Below, piece after piece: positions 32,144-44,342 of a stretch of DNA of 64,000 nucleotides. Under the pieces are notes generated by a model. It ran no database searches. It was not told the DNA's origin and saw only the letters and a program-made list of their open reading frames with translations. The DNA is from Xylona heveae TC161. Its lineage: Eukaryota; Ascomycota; Xylonomycetes; Xylonales; Xylonaceae. The stretch lies in assembly GCF_001619985.1 (NCBI RefSeq), contig NW_017264200.1, positions 496,001 through 560,000 of the forward strand, in the 5' to 3' direction. Numbering within the stretch: position 1 is the stretch's first letter; each line of letters begins with the position of its first letter. The translations under genes and the position numbers were made by a program.

Positions 32144-35032
32144 ATGCCTTGCTGTGGAGAGCGAGAAAAGCTGGCTGAAGTCAGGGAAGAGCATAAATGG
32201 AGTTATATTGTGAGTGTATCCTTGACGCTGGTGAAGGAATAGGAGCGCTAATTGCAATGGAAATATCAGAATCTCAATGACTTCAGATCTTCTTCCTGCC
32301 TAGCACCGTTCTCGTACGGTTTAATATATATTGGAATAATCATATCCATTGCCGTCTACGCCGCCGACACCTTTACGGCTGTGAACCTGCTCGCCTTCAA
32401 TCGCTGGTCGGGCCAGATACAGCCGGCTATTCCCTTGTACATATCAAAATGGATCTTCGCCGCATGTATCATATTTTCCTGGGTACTTTTGGGTTTCGAA
32501 TGGCTCAGGGCCATCCGCGTCATCCGGCGTGACAATGTCGCTGAGAGCTACCTTGACCCGCTGGCCGTCATTCTACAGAGTATCCGCATGGGTTCCACTG
32601 GACGTGGATGGAGACGATTTCTGGTCTTTGCTGAATTGACCAAGAGTAAAAAAGGCTCGGAATATGTTGCGCTTTTCGCTTACTTCTCGTTTAAGAGTAA
32701 GGCATGCTGCTTCCCTTGACCGTCGTGAACAAAAAGCTGATTCAAGTGGTTTACAGCATGGATACGAATTGTCTTTGCCGAGGGCCCACGCCAATTTGTC
32801 AACGCTGTGACTCTATATTCGGTGATGAATGCGAAATTCATTCCAAAGGGGCAAAACGCCCCTAGCAACGGCCACTCCCCGGTTATTCAGTTCTTCATCA
32901 ACGTTGAAACTCTCGCAGAGACGGAGAAACTTCAAGCCGTCACTGTATTTAGCATGCTTTTTACGCTCTTCATCTGGGTCATTGCCGCCCTTAGTCTTTT
33001 TGTCGCGATTGTACTCTATCTCATTTTCCTCTGGCACCACATTCCTGCAGCGGACCATGGTCTTTCTGGATTTTGTAAACGCAAGATTGATAGTCGGCTG
33101 AATAAGATTGTCAACGCAAAAGCCAAAAAGGCCATTGACAAAGAAGAAGCAAAGCGGAAAAAGGAAGAAGCCAAGGCAGCTGCCAAGGCCGACGGGCCCT
33201 TTGGCGGACCGAAGCGATCGCCAACTTTGCCCAACATCGAACCAGAAGTCAATGAGCTCAAGGAGATTAAGCCTTTGCAACGACAAGCCACAGACTCGAG
33301 TCTCCCGTCCTACGCGTCGAGACCGTCAACGGGAACTGGTCGGACCAGTCCAGCACCGTCTGACCCGACAAGTTTCTACGGCGAGAAACGTCCTGCCGGT
33401 CCATTTCGTTCCGGCACATATGCGTCTGAAATGTCCAACACAAGCTATGACTCTGATGCGCCGCTACTTAGCTCGGCAGGGCAAATGGGGTATGGACCTC
33501 CTGGGCGGGCGCCGTCAACTCGCCCATACCGCGGGCCAGATGGCGCCAACGGTCCAGGTCCCTATCCGGGTGCTTATTCGGGTGGACCTCGCCCTCCGCT
33601 GGAACGTAGTTTGACTGGAGCATCCCAAGTGCCCCAACGTTCAATGACGCCCGGCGGAGGACTTCTTCCCCCAGGGGCTCGGCGCATGCCACCACCTGTT
33701 CGCCAAAACACGATGCCAGCGATGTTAGGCGGAATGCCGCCAGGTCCTGGCCCGAATGGCCGTCCGCCGTGGGCAGGACCACAAGGTCGACAGAGCCCTG
33801 GGCCGAGACCGTACCCTGACCCCGCAGAATTAGATGGCCGACGAACCGCACCTCCCGGCATTCAGAGGCCGCAGCTTCCACAAGCCGGTCCACCTCGTCT
33901 TAACACCGCGCCAGGCTTCCTGGAAGGAGATGATGCTGGACAGAATGGCGACCAGACAACGTTTTCTCCGTCTCAGTCACGGCAAGGACCAGGAATGCCA
34001 AATCCGCCATACGATCCAAACGGCCGACGATATGCCGATCCTCTCAATCGACCACCGTTACCGCAACCTCAAGGTCCACCGGGCCCAGGGGCATGGCCTA
34101 TGGGTCCACCCATGCGTACCAATACTGCTCCTCCCATGAGCGGCGTTCCTCAAACTTGGGACACTCCACAAGGCCGTCGGACTCCAGGGCCTCCAGGTGC
34201 TGTTCCGCGCGGCGCATTCCCTCGAGGTCCCAACTTTGGACCTAATCCGTTGATTGACCCCATTCAACGATCTGCAACTGCACCAATGCCTCGCCTGCAG
34301 AGCCCTGTGTATGAAGCTATGCCATTGCAGCAGCACCAAAGACAACCGCCGCCACCGCAGCAGCAGACTGCGCCAGTCACCACTGGTGTCCAACGAGCTG
34401 CAAGCGCAGCCAGCAACGGCGGAGGCTTTGTGGCATTCAACCCACGAGTCCACAATCCCCCAATTGCCGACCAAAATGCCACCAGTCCGTTGAGTCCCAG
34501 TGGCAATGGTGTGGAACCTGTGACTCCATATCCTCTGCACGAGCCTGTCCTGGCTACTATTGTCGAGCCCGAAGGAGAGATTGAGCCACAGTCAGAGCCA
34601 GAGCCAGAGCCAAGTCCCACATCTCATGTCGTGCCGCCAGCCACTCGCCCACCAATGAATCAGTTCCACTACCCTTCCCGTGGCAACAGCACCAGCGCAT
34701 CGCGACAGCAATACCTCGCACTGCCACCACGCTCGGGCACCGCTCCGCCACCAAGCACTTCCCCCTATGACGATAGCATCTACGATGCATATGGCAGCAG
34801 CGACGGCGGGGACGAGGAATACGGGCCCGCTCCAGGCCCGGCTCCTGGCCCGATGCCGCTCCCTAGACGAGCAGCGACTGCCGGACCTGGATCTGGACCT
34901 GGACCTGGACCCATGGGCATGCACCCAACTCCCCAGCCAGGCGGCAGAATGCCCTACCGCGCCCCGTCGAACCCAGGAGCCGGCTATGTCCCGTACAATC
35001 CATACAAGCCTGGGCCTGGCAATCCGTATTGA
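32144..35032 (+). CDS. KCH1: KCH1-family low-affinity potassium channel/transporter
   Basis: ATG 32144 opens a 22-codon first exon (MPCCGEREK...); introns 32210-32269 and 32697-32756; 922 codons. Yeast Kch1/Kch2 are plasma-membrane proteins that admit potassium and allow calcium signalling after pheromone or ER stress. The family core spans ~residues 22-300: NLNDFRSSSC, membrane helices (LIYIGIIISIAVYAADTF; WIFAACIIFSWVLL), FLVFAELTKSKKG, FAEGPRQFVNAVTLYS and a last pair of helices around FSMLFTLFIWVIAALSLFV. A Lys/Glu/Ala-rich helix follows. The remaining ~570 residues are an extremely Pro/Gly/Arg/Gln-rich disordered tail ending in PGPGNPY, much longer than the yeast proteins but usual in moulds. 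Its function is unknown. Confidence 0.88.
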
Positions 35033-35972
35033 TCCCGGTAATTATTAATCAGTCGGCAATGTACGGTAGTGGTAGTACATATGGCAACATGGAAAAGAGA
35101 GATGTCATCTAATTACAATCCCTTCTTTCTTTTTTCTTTTTTCTTCTTTTTTTTTGCCCTCTCTATTCTCTTTCTTCCCCTTCCATCTCACACTTTGACA
35201 ATGTCAAGAAAAGCGAGCATCTTAGAATTTTTGATTCACTGCCCCCCCACTTCCCCATTCCCTCTAGGTGTTCAAAAATCATTTGACTATTCCTTACGTG
35301 TTCGCACATTTGACATTTACATTTGCAGTCTTTTGAGCCGTTTGATTCTTCCCCTCGCTCTTTTTCCGAAAGCTTTCTACGAATTCGACCTTTTGCTCTT
35401 GATGACCTGCGCTCTTTTTCTTTTTCTTTTTCTTTAGCAAGTCAAGCTAGCGTCAAAGCGTAGATACCCTTCTTCTTCTTCTTCTTCTTTTCTTCCTCTT
35501 CTTTTTATTTTGCTTTTTCTTATTCTTATTTTGTTAAGTCATGTTTTTTAAGCTTGTTTTGTTGTCTCCTTTGGCTCTATGTTATTTAGATTATTATTTC
35601 GAATTCAGTTTCAGTTCGAATTCCGATTTTCAATAGTGCATTTCTTCAAGATATGCAAAAATAGAATATCACTGTACTTTGTATGCATCTTGCTTTCAAT
35701 TTCAATTTCAATTACACTCTCAAGTTCAACTTCAAATAATCCCACGTAGACATGTAGACATGATTACATGGCGAGATGTATACATGGATGTATGGATGTA
35801 TGTGCATACAATTGTATAGTGTCATCGATCTAGGTAGGTATGTAAGGAGGCACATGAACAGAAGAGAATTTGAAGAGACGGCGGCAGGAAAAACTAAACG
35901 AATACAGCAGAAAAAAAAAGATGCTGTATAAATGCAGCGCTAACAGGAAAAAAAAAAAAGGGGGAGGAAATG

Positions 35973-35996
35973 GGTAGGAAGAAAGGTAGGAAGAAA
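35973..35996. repeat. 12-bp tandem repeat, two units
   Basis: GGTAGGAAGAAA occurs twice in tandem, followed by a GCTA-rich run. Simple low-complexity duplication. Confidence 0.8.
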
Positions 35997-36078
35997 GGTA
36001 GCTAGCTAGATAAAAGTCCGGACCACATTCAAATGGTATAACAGTACTAGTGTGATAACCAATAGAAAAAAGTTAAAA

Positions 36079-36121
36079 GATACCGAAAAGTAAAGATACC
36101 GAAGAGTAAGGATACCGAAAC
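36079..36121. repeat. 16-bp tandem repeat, nearly three units
   Basis: GATACCGAAAAGTAAA, GATACCGAAGAGTAAG and a partial GATACCGAAAC follow one another. Units differ at two positions. Lies in the REI1 3' flank; no known role. Confidence 0.85.
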
Positions 36122-36407
36122 GAAAAAAAGGAGAAAGAAACTACGATGGACTAACTACCATCATATGAAATCCACTAATCTAAAAGGGACAGAAAAATCG
36201 AGCAAGGAAAAGAGGACTAATGCCAAGAGAAGGAAATCAGAAGATGGACACTGCCAAGGGAGAGAGACTAGGAGAATTCGTGGTAAACCCTAATAATCCA
36301 TGTGGGGGAAAGATGTGTCGACTGAGGAGGAAAAAAGAACCGGAAACTGGAAGAGAAAGCACACGCGGCTCCAGCAAGAAGAGCGCTGGGGTTGACCGTT
36401 TGGTAAT

Positions 36408-38365
36408 TTACTGGAGGAGTGGATCCTGTGGAGATGAAATTAGTTGAGTGAAAAGAAAAGGGAAGGAGAAAAAATGGAGCGTAGGAAGGGGAAGAGAAAA
36501 AGAAATTGAAGGGTAAATGAGTAAGGGGATAAGGATAAGGTAAACATACTCTGAAATGTTTCTGGTGATTGCCCCGCTTTTCGACACCCCACTGGTAGCG
36601 GGCCTGGGCGCGTTGTCCGCGTTTCGTCTCGCGCTTCTCGGTGGCGCTGACTTCCTTCTTCTTGCCATCAGTCACGCCCAGCATGCCCGTGCCGCCGTTG
36701 GCGCGAGAAATGATTTGCCTGCCACGGTCACGGCCGCCGCGCTGTTGGAGTTCTCGGCCGCGTCCCTCGCCGTCGATGCCAGCACCGCGCTCGTCGTCTG
36801 ATGAGACGTGCGCATCTTCGGCAATAGCCTGCTGGTTGGCGCGCTCTTCGGGAGTAGGGTAGTTGCGCAGGTTCTGGCGGTAGTACTTGGCCAAGCTGCG
36901 GTGTCCGGCGGTGCGACCAGACGGGAGATGCAGCTCAAAGTCATCATGATAAACTGCACGTGGCGTCGTGTGGGCGCGGGAATGCCACCCGTCGGCGTTC
37001 CGATGCGGGCGTGGGTCGTGGTGAGAGTGATGCCGGTGCTTGACGAGCTTCTCCCGTCGAGGATACACATCGACGGGGATAGCGGTGATTTCGTCAGAAG
37101 CAACAGATGAGGCATCACTGTCGGTTTCCCATCCTTCGCCTTCCTCGGCGCCAGACGCGACTTCTTGCTCCGCACCATCCTCAGTCGTCAACATCGTCTT
37201 CGTGTGTGCGTCGCGCTTGGCGCCCAGTTTGACGCCACCGCCAGGAGACCGTGCAAGGTCTTCGTCTTCTTCGTCTTCATCGGCAGATTCCCATTCTTCG
37301 TCTTCTTCCTCGGAGTCATATGATTCCGAGTCCTCTTCCGACTCTTCATCAGAGTAGGTGCCTCGGAAATCGTAAAATTGACCAATCTCAAGCATTTCTT
37401 GTTCGGTGCTGTAGGCAATCATGCAGTGACCCTTGTCACGCATGTGCGTTTGCACACCCTCTGCCGTAGACTTGAACTTTCCGCAGTACAAACATTCGTG
37501 AAGGTCCGCAATCTTTTCGTACAAATAGCTGACCAAGCCAGCGAGGTCAACAAGAAATGGTCGCTCAGGAATGAACATGCCGTGGTTTTTGCTCATGTGT
37601 GTGACGTTGACATCGAGACTGGGAGACTCGAGGTTGCAGAAAAGACACTTGGATAGAGGCACAGATTCCTCGGTTTCTTCGCCGTCTGCGTCTTCATCTT
37701 CGTTATCTGCCTTTTCGGTCTCGGTAGTCGTTTGGGACAATGGATGCTCGGGTCTGGCGTCTTGCGAGCTGTGGTGAGGTCGAGTGGGCCGCCGTGAGAT
37801 TGGCTCCTTGTCATTGATAGTTGCATTCTTTAAGCTGTCCACAACGTTGCTGAATTCCTTCTCCGCCGCGGGTGTTTCCTCGATAGTCGAACCAACTTCC
37901 ACCGGCTCGCCAAGCGAAAACGTCGAGCTCATGACAGACTGTGTCTCATCATCCTGCTTGTTGGTCGCTGGCCGGTTCTTCAACGCAGAAGCGTTTGCGC
38001 GGTGCTTTTGACTACCAAGGTGATTCGCGTACGCATTTTCGCTATAGTATGTCTTTTGGCAGGCATCACAGCTCTTTTCAAAGGCAGCCTTTGCGGCAGC
38101 GGCAGTGGTGGACGCCTGTGCAGACAAAACCTTTTCTGCGAATGCCTCCGAAGCAAGAGGCGGCAATGAAGCAACTCGGCGCTTTAAATTGTATCGACTG
38201 TTCACCCGTTAGTACATATTTCTGCTTGCAAAATACCAAATAGTAGAGCACATACTGCCAGTCGCTGTGCATGTGGCCGCGCTGCAACTCGCTGCTTCGA
38301 AACGCAACCTGACATGTGTTACAGGTAAAAGGGTGTGACTGCGCGACATTTGCTCGTGCAGACAT
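36408..38365 (-). CDS. REI1: cytoplasmic 60S subunit biogenesis factor Rei1
   Basis: Zinc-finger protein that helps release and recycle Arx1 and other factors from pre-60S particles in the cytoplasm. ATG 38365; introns 38255-38198 and 36549-36426; 591 codons. Exon 1 holds the first C2H2 finger (FTCNTCQVAF...HMHSDW) and is completed across the intron as DWHRYNLKRRVA, a signature of Rei1/Reh1. Further fingers: CDACQKTYYSENAYANHL, CLFCNLESPSLDVNVTHM and CLYCGKFKSTAEGVQTHM with HCMIAY. An acidic run (EDSESYDSEEEDEEWES) precedes the conserved VYHDDFELHLPSGRTAGHR segment, and a basic C-terminus ends GNHQKHFR-DPLLQ. The last five residues come from an 18-base exon (36425-36408) behind a 124-base intron; ignoring it gives a false hydrophobic tail. 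Confidence 0.95.
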
Positions 38366-39127
38366 TTTGAACGGTCTGAAGCAAACGCTTTCTCACAAAT
38401 TCTGGAATAACGTGCTCCCAAAGAGACTGATGTGAGGTGGCGGGACAATTTAAATTTGAGCGATAAAGTGATAAGTGTCGCTCAGACCCTGTAAGTAGTG
38501 GGGCAAGGCGGTCAAAACTTCCGTATGACACAATGAAAATATGTGACTGCTTAGGCTGACAAGGCCAAAAAGCAGATTCAGCGAAACAAGTAGTTTTTTT
38601 TTGAGTGAGACAACGAGGCGTTCAGTGTATCTTTACACTGAACTTGTCGTCTTCTATCACACAACAGTGGATCAGACAAAGAAGTCTCAGAAATCTGTGA
38701 CTGTGTGAAGAAGGAAATTCGTTAATAATCGCAGTTAATTTGTCATTTCGTTTTTTAATGTCTCCGGTAGTCTGAATGCGCCAATGTGGCTATTGCTCGT
38801 CTGGCTTCGGTCATCCAGAGCAACCAACCATGTAACCTTCACGCCAGGCTTCCACATCCGACTGGCAATAAACAGTGAATGACGTCTTAGGCTTACACTT
38901 CGCACATGAATGAGCAAGGCATACCGGAGGTTCTCAGATGGATAGTAAGGACTTTATAGTTCTTAAAAATATCAATAACTCCTTTTCAGCTGTTATGTGT
39001 TGGGCGAGATAGCCCTCGAAACACGAGTTCGCACTCCGATCTCCGCTCGCCGCAAGCTCCGAGAGACTCGCATCCCGGGAGACCTGAGTTTCAGGCCTGC
39101 ACCCGGAATACAATCCCGGCCGATGAT
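38366..39127. other. divergent intergenic region, REI1 / HUL4
   Basis: About 760 bases between divergent start codons. A tiny upstream frame (ATG-ATA-TGA at 39123) overlaps the HUL4 start region out of frame and could lower initiation there. No other supported feature. Confidence 0.6.
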
Positions 39128-42100
39128 ATGACTAGAATTATTGGAGGAGGCTCAGGCGCTCAGGGAGGGACTTCTTCTTCGTCAACACCGAGATATCCCT
39201 TCGACACTCCCTATGCGACTTTACCATCTAATGCCCCGGATATTCTGGTGAAGAATACCATCTATGTAAGGGATCGACGACGCCTTTGGGGCGTACAGCA
39301 AGAAGAGCGGAACACACGATTTCATCTCCTAGTGAGGCGGTAGGTGGTGGACTGAGTTTTCTCAAATTCTGTCGCAAGAGCAAGCATGCTGACAGTACTT
39401 CCTAGGTATATCAATCAGCTACTTTATGGTTGTCAGAACCCCGCCTGCACCACTCCCACATGTCTTTCATGTCGTCGAAGGATTACCGAAGCACCCTTGC
39501 GGAAGTTGACTCCCGTTAGCGCTCGCACGGTTGCATGCTATTTGGCCACACAAGAAGATCCGGAAAAGGATCTTTGTCCACATCAGCCGGTTATCCCACC
39601 GGATTTCGAGACCACCCTGTCACTGGATCAAAATCATCAATCAAATATAGAGCGGGAAGGAAAACCTGCTAGGCATGTAAAGCATGGCTCGCGGCACAAG
39701 AGCTGGTCCTCTTCTGCCAAACAAAATCATTCAAGCGAAACCCCAGCTTTCCGTCAAGAGTCGTTACCTCAAAAGCCTAGAGACGCAAGTTTTGCAAGGC
39801 AGAATGAAGCGGAGTCTGAATCGGCAGAACAGGAAGACCGAAAGCAAAAAAAGGAACAGAAAAAAAAGGACCCCAAATCATTTACGCAAAATTTATTTGA
39901 TACGATTTCAATGAAAATGCTCGAGTGGCTGCCTCTCCCTACTTCAACCGCCACCTTGAATTTCCTTCCAGAAGGGAAGGAGGACCAAGAGTCAAGCGCT
40001 TTGTCGATGCTTGCTTCTCCTGGCCCAGTTGGACAGGACGAGAGTTATGCCGTCTCTGGTGCCCCAGCAACCTTACACACCTCGGTTCAGGCAAACCCAG
40101 CAGCGCCAGATGATGATGGTGATGAAGATGGGGAAGAATCTCATGTGGGCTATGGCAGACCAAATCTGCAAAGAAACGGGCATTCTGAGCGTAACGCAGC
40201 AGACGCCACTCGTCTGGCAGAAGGCCATAGGCCAAGATCATGCTCGCTCCACATTGAAAAACGGCAGCAACCTGTACTGCAGGTTCAAAAACCTCGACTT
40301 TCTCACCAAAGCCACACAAAGGCTTCGCGAATTCCTCCTCCTAATACGCCCATGGGTCGTACCCTTGATCCAACGTATTTCCCGTCCACGCAATCCCCGG
40401 AGCAGGCTCGTCATCGGGAGAAGCGAAGACATGATGCGAAATCAGCAAAGCGAGAGCATCATAGCCATCGAATAAAAGAGTCTAGGAATGAAAATAAGAC
40501 GCCACGGCTTCCAAGGGAAACTCCTTCTCGTTCGAATGGGAAAGCCCGAGCGAAGGAGACAAGTCTTATTGATACCCCGCATGGAATTGATCAATTGGGT
40601 CCTATAGACACATTTCAGACAAAGCTTTTCAACCCGCCCCAGTCATTATCACATCTGTCATATGAAATAGCCATGGCATTACTACAACTCGAAGATTCTG
40701 CAGACCCTATCAGCACCGAGGAGCGTGAATTCCTCCGCTCGATCAACCTCAATCTACCTCGTGGTAAGCGGTCTCTCAGACGTGCTCTCAGTCTGCGTGA
40801 TCTAGAAACGAGGGCGTTCTTGGCGCAAAGCATCTACTATGTCTTTTCCTCTCCGGAGGCAATGACTCTATCATTTCGTGATGAGATTGAGCATGACCAG
40901 ATTTCTTCCTCCACCATATCCAAAGGCTCTCAGACTCGCGACATTGACACAGCAATGCGCATGCTTATGCGGAGGAATGATAGCATGTTGTTTATAAGTC
41001 TGTGGCAGGGCTATGAGTCGCTCTTTGTGTCACCAACCGAACTCACCCCTCTGCGAAGCCCACGAATCAAGAGCACCGCGCAGCCATCGTCGCTGCCAGA
41101 GGGTGGGCTTGATGGACCAGGAGAATCAGCAGAAAACCATATCCTTGAGCCAAAGTTTATAGTTGAATCGGATGCAGCACATCTCTTCATTATTGGGCTT
41201 CACGCATTAGCGGCTGCAGTTCCCAAGGGTTCACTCGAGTCGTGGGTTGCTATCCGCCGCCTACGAGCTCACGGAAAAGTCGTACCGGATGTGAACCTGC
41301 TTGCGGCCGATAGCGCACTAGTCAATCCTATGCTTCAAGGGATTGATGTTCTTGAAGATGATTTAGCTCTCCGCTTCGTCGGCAGATTTCTCAGGGCCGT
41401 GGCAGCCCGCGTATGCTTTTCTCGCATATCTGAGGCCAAAGGAGACAATGACATGGGTCGCGTTACATCAGAAAAGCGCCTATTCGATATCATTTTAGAC
41501 CACCTTGAACAAACTGTCAAGGGAGATCACGAGACCGGGTCTAAAGTTGTAACCAAGACCATCGCTGAACCGGGATGGTCGGTTCCAGCGGCTGCGCTGG
41601 AATGGTTTCGCAGTGCTCTTTTAAAAGAATGGGATGGAAAAGGAGAAATAAAGCGATGGGGCGTTGTCGGGGGAGCTCTGGAATTTCTTTCTTACCTTTG
41701 TAAGTACTGGGGAAACGATGATAAAGTGAATTGCATTAACACGAAGTCTAGACAATAATCGGAAGCGATTCAGTCTGACGCCTGAAATGTTCCACACTCC
41801 GTTCCTCGCCGATCGACTTGACCCGATGGAGGTGCCTGTTGAATGGCTCTCGTCTTCTCGTAACCCCAAGACGGTTCATATCTTATCATACCCGTTCCTG
41901 TTTCCGCCTTCATCTTTGGTCAGCTACTTCCGAGCGATTAATTATTCAAACATGTCAAAGGCTTTTGAAGCTTCTGTAACCATGACGCGGCTGGTTCTGC
42001 AGATGTCATTTGCCGAACCATTAGGGAGCCGCGAGGACCAGCGTCTCTACAACCGATTGAGAACAGCCATGTCTACGTACTTGGTTTTGGAAGTCCGTCG

Positions 42101-43449
42101 AGATGAAGTCTTGCTGGATGCTCTCAATCAGTTGTGGCGTCGAGAAAAGAGAGAACTCATGAGGCCACTCAAAGTCAGAATGGGGATGGGTGAAGGTGAG
42201 GAAGGCGTGGATCATGGTGGTGTACAACAGGAATTTTTCCGACTGGTCATCAGCGAAGCGCTCAACTCAGATTACGGTACGAACATTCAACGTGTTTTTA
42301 TTTCTCCATTCTAATATCTCTGTAGGAACCTTTACCGTGGATTCCCGAACTCGAATGACTTGGTTCCGGCCTTGCTCGTTGGAACCACTGTACAAATTCG
42401 AGCTACTGGGTCTCTTATTTTCGATTGCCATTTACAACGGATTGACATTGCCTATTACGTTCCCAAAAGCTCTATACAGAAAGCTCTTGGGCCAGCAATC
42501 CACCAAGATTGAACATATCCAAGACGGGTGGCCGGAGCTGGCGAAAGGCCTTACAGAGTTGTTAGAATGGAACGAAGGTGATGTGGGAGACATCTTCATG
42601 AGGACCTATGACTTCAGCTTCGACGCCTTTGGCAAGGTGATGAATGTAGATATGCTGAAATTCGACCGGAATTCTGAGTGGCCGCCTACAAACAGTCCCA
42701 GCAAGAAAGGAAAGAAGAGAGCGACTAACTTCGAGCCCGACCATTCTCGAACAGAGGGCGCGGTTCTAGATAAACTTGTGTCTCATGAGCCATCGGAAGA
42801 CGAAGCGGAGCTGGTCACAAATAGTAATCGCGAGCAATTTGTCAAAGACTATATCTTCTGGTTGACTGATAAGTCGATTCGGCCACAATATGAGGCTTTT
42901 GCTCGGGGCTTTTTTGTCTGTTTGGACCGCAAAGCAATATCGGTATGGCTCCACTGCTTCAGCAAGACCACTTCTGTTCATCAAGTCCTTTACTAACGAT
43001 AGTGCAGATGTTCTCTCCTGAAGCCTTCCAAAGCATCGTCGAAGGAGTTCAGGGTATTGATATTGACGCTCTGGAACGCACCGCTCGTTACGAGGACGGC
43101 TATAGTTCTGGTCACCCGCTCATCCAACAGTTTTGGCAGATTGTCCGGCAATTCTCTCCCGTGGAGAAGAGACACCTTTTGGAATTTGTGACTGCAAGTG
43201 ATCGCGTACCTGTCAATGGAGTGGAGAGCATTTTATTTGTTATCCAACGAAATGGGCCGGATAGTGATGTAAGTTTTGGATGTTTCCGCCTTGCATTGAA
43301 GAGTAGATGCTAACCAAAAGAAATAGAGAGTGCCAACTAGTCTCACTTGCTTTGGACGCTTGCTGTTACCCGAATATTCCAGCAAAGCAAAACTTGAAGA
43401 AAAACTCCGACTTGCATTAGAGAACGGCAAAGGATTCGGCGTTCCGTGA
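39128..43449 (+). CDS. HUL4: HECT-type E3 ubiquitin ligase, Hul4-like
   Basis: Six exons (introns 39340-39405, 41700-41751, 42277-42325, 42943-43007, 43269-43326) give 1,343 codons. An N-terminal zinc-binding AZUL-like segment ([21 protein letters not shown], Cys-rich, ~residues 75-97) is followed by ~350 disordered residues (Ser, Lys, Glu, His-rich) and a helical middle region. The HECT domain fills the last ~400 residues: [32 protein letters not shown], and the C-lobe with the catalytic Cys in [10 protein letters not shown] (about C1311). AZUL plus HECT resembles Hul4 and animal UBE3A. Hul4 acts in ubiquitination of misfolded or stalled proteins in yeast. An acidic insert between N- and C-lobe parts (SPSKKGKKR...) is longer than usual. 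ATG 39128 is preceded by an out-of-frame ATG five bases upstream. Confidence 0.9.
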
Positions 43450-44342
43450 TTATTTTGAGGCGACGGCGTTGGGACTGGTTATGAGCATGACCATTTTCCT
43501 AAGCTACCTACAGTTCTTGTCTTTCTGCATTGTTTTAGGAGTGAGTCCATTCACGGTTGCTGGTGCCTTTCTACTCCTCTGTACATTTCCTCTATCGATC
43601 TTTTTCATATTTCTCGAGGGCAGAAGCGTGGGATCGTATGACACGGGCGGCGCAGGGTTTAGCATTTTCTTTTTGCTTCAAGGGTACCTCTATGCATATA
43701 AATGTTAATGTCGCATTTACCTATTGTTCTCTTGATAATCTCTCTCTTAGTTCTTGCCCGTCTCCTTTCCCCTCACCCCCACACTCATTTCTTTTCTGTC
43801 CAAACTTCGGAGAACGTGGGGGTTGATATTGAGTCCAAAAAGGGAAGTCGCCCAAGGAGGTAGCATTTAGCGCCGGGTTAACGTTTAACCGAAATCTTCC
43901 GGCGGATTACTGGAGGCGCCAACCAATAGGGGTGAACCCGAGGAACGGCCGGCAGCGCCGGGAGGGACCCGAGGGGCAAAAGGCAGACAATTTTTCAGAG
44001 AAGAAGCGAGAAGCGCCTGACTCTTTGACGTATGAGGTGTTTTAGTCTCTCTCACCCACGTTCCTCTTCCACCTGATTCCCGTGGTTCGTTTACCCACCC
44101 CCACGTCTGACTGGTTACCAAACAACGCCATACACAAGTTCATCCACGGAGTACTCTCCTCCGATTTTGAAGAGATCTGTACATACTTTTTTTGACACGT
44201 TTTGCCATCCCGCCCTGAGTCATATAAAGTTACTCATTACATATAAGGGCTGCATCCCCTGTATTACAATTTATATCGTCAACAAAACATCTACCTACTC
44301 AATTGCCCCGCACTTTGCGACTCCAATATAACACGTTGAATA
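43450..44342. other. tandem intergenic region
   Basis: About 890 bases between the HECT ligase and the phosphatase. Contains a perfect inverted hexamer GGTTAA-CGT-TTAACC at 43876-43890 and a CGGAGTACT string near 44146. The 5' leader of the downstream gene ends at 44342. No gene supported. Confidence 0.55.

Larger units (their letters stand above)
35033..36407. other. convergent intergenic region with simple repeats
   Basis: About 1.4 kb containing the 3' ends of KCH1 and REI1. Very T/C-rich in its first half (T tracts near 35126-35155 and 35405-35440; TTCAAT repeats near 35694-35720) and A/G-rich in its second. Two short tandem repeats are listed separately. No supported gene. Confidence 0.6.

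Noticed and set aside
33108-34924. several 100-168 codon frames overlapping the KCH gene tail
   Set aside because: Generated by the Pro/Gly/Gln-rich repeats of the tail read in other frames or strands.
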